The notes below the pieces were generated by a model, which was not told where the DNA came from, ran no database searches, and was given only the letters and a program-made list of their open reading frames with translations. From Blautia parvula (GTDB lineage: Bacteria > Bacillota > Clostridia > Lachnospirales > Lachnospiraceae): 64,000 nt of DNA. The stretch covers positions 4,989,001 through 5,053,000 of the forward strand of contig NZ_CP084061.1 of the NCBI RefSeq assembly GCF_020215665.1. Reading direction: 5' to 3'. A program made the position numbers and the translations under genes. Within the stretch, counting starts at the first letter, position 1; every line of letters begins with the position of its first letter. Positions 63,981 to 64,000 of the stretch are shown in pieces.

Positions 63981-64000
63981 AATATTGATTGTAGATGACG
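63973..64000 (+). CDS. Response regulator (start only; cut by window)
   Basis: The ATG at 63973 opens MYKILIVDD, the typical first strand and acidic pocket of a receiver domain; the rest is beyond the window. The position and overlap with the YesM-type kinase imply a YesN-type AraC regulator. Confidence 0.85.

Noticed and set aside
1-64000. tRNA, rRNA, CRISPR arrays, prophage, integrases, replication origin
   Set aside because: Intergenic regions were read for these and nothing convincing was seen.

Overview
The window looks like a chromosomal segment of a gut-type Bacillota of the family Lachnospiraceae (Blautia-like). This is inferred from strong AGGAGG-type ribosome binding sites, moderate GC, several YesM/YesN-type two-component systems beside CUT1 sugar ABC importers, short dense operons and gene families typical of that group. 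The genus is not proven. No rRNA, tRNA, CRISPR array, phage or transposase was recognised.

Layout. (1) 1-9083: a YesN-type regulator (cut by the left edge) and its YesM-type kinase face away from a TIM-barrel isomerase, a CUT1 ABC importer (two permeases and a binding lipoprotein) and an MFS transporter. Two near-identical promoter regions drive the isomerase and the importer. (2) 9243-12356: a GH38 alpha-mannosidase, then a decayed DUF3786 gene and a hairpin repeat. (3) 12939-19293: a TetR regulator, an MFS carrier, an SSS symporter, a TIM-barrel protein and an MttB-family methyltransferase. Matching palindromes overlap the promoters of the regulator and of the carrier. (4) 19422-29396: a second kinase/regulator pair, a CUT1 importer, and cytoplasmic GH31 and GH127 exo-glycosidases. 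This is a complete sense-import-debranch locus for a plant glycan side chain. (5) 29438-29630: a terminator and a repeat with long inverted ends. (6) 29766-45719: an EndoQ nuclease fused to a UvrD-type helicase, a 5'-nucleotidase-like protein, an acetyltransferase, a MATE/TetR/ABC/MFS/hydrolase resistance-like group, a diguanylate cyclase, a MazG-like protein, a HAD phosphatase, a barnase/barstar pair and a membrane-anchored protein. (7) 46072-53443: a two-gene operon encoding a 2176-residue secreted modular protein that ends in a dockerin, and a small cell-wall cohesin protein. (8) 53576-57028: an ECF sigma factor, a membrane protein and an ABC exporter. (9) 57206-64000: two tandem paralogous binding lipoproteins, two CUT1 permeases, a third YesM-type kinase and the first codons of its regulator.

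How it fits together. Three regions repeat one design: an extracellular-sensing kinase, an AraC-type regulator, a CUT1 importer without its own ATPase, and sometimes intracellular glycosidases. The ATPase is probably supplied in trans. The most unusual items are the self-contained cohesin-dockerin surface pair and the EndoQ-helicase fusion with two sliding-clamp-binding motifs. Next come the MttB cluster that lacks a corrinoid protein and the duplicated regulator-type promoters.
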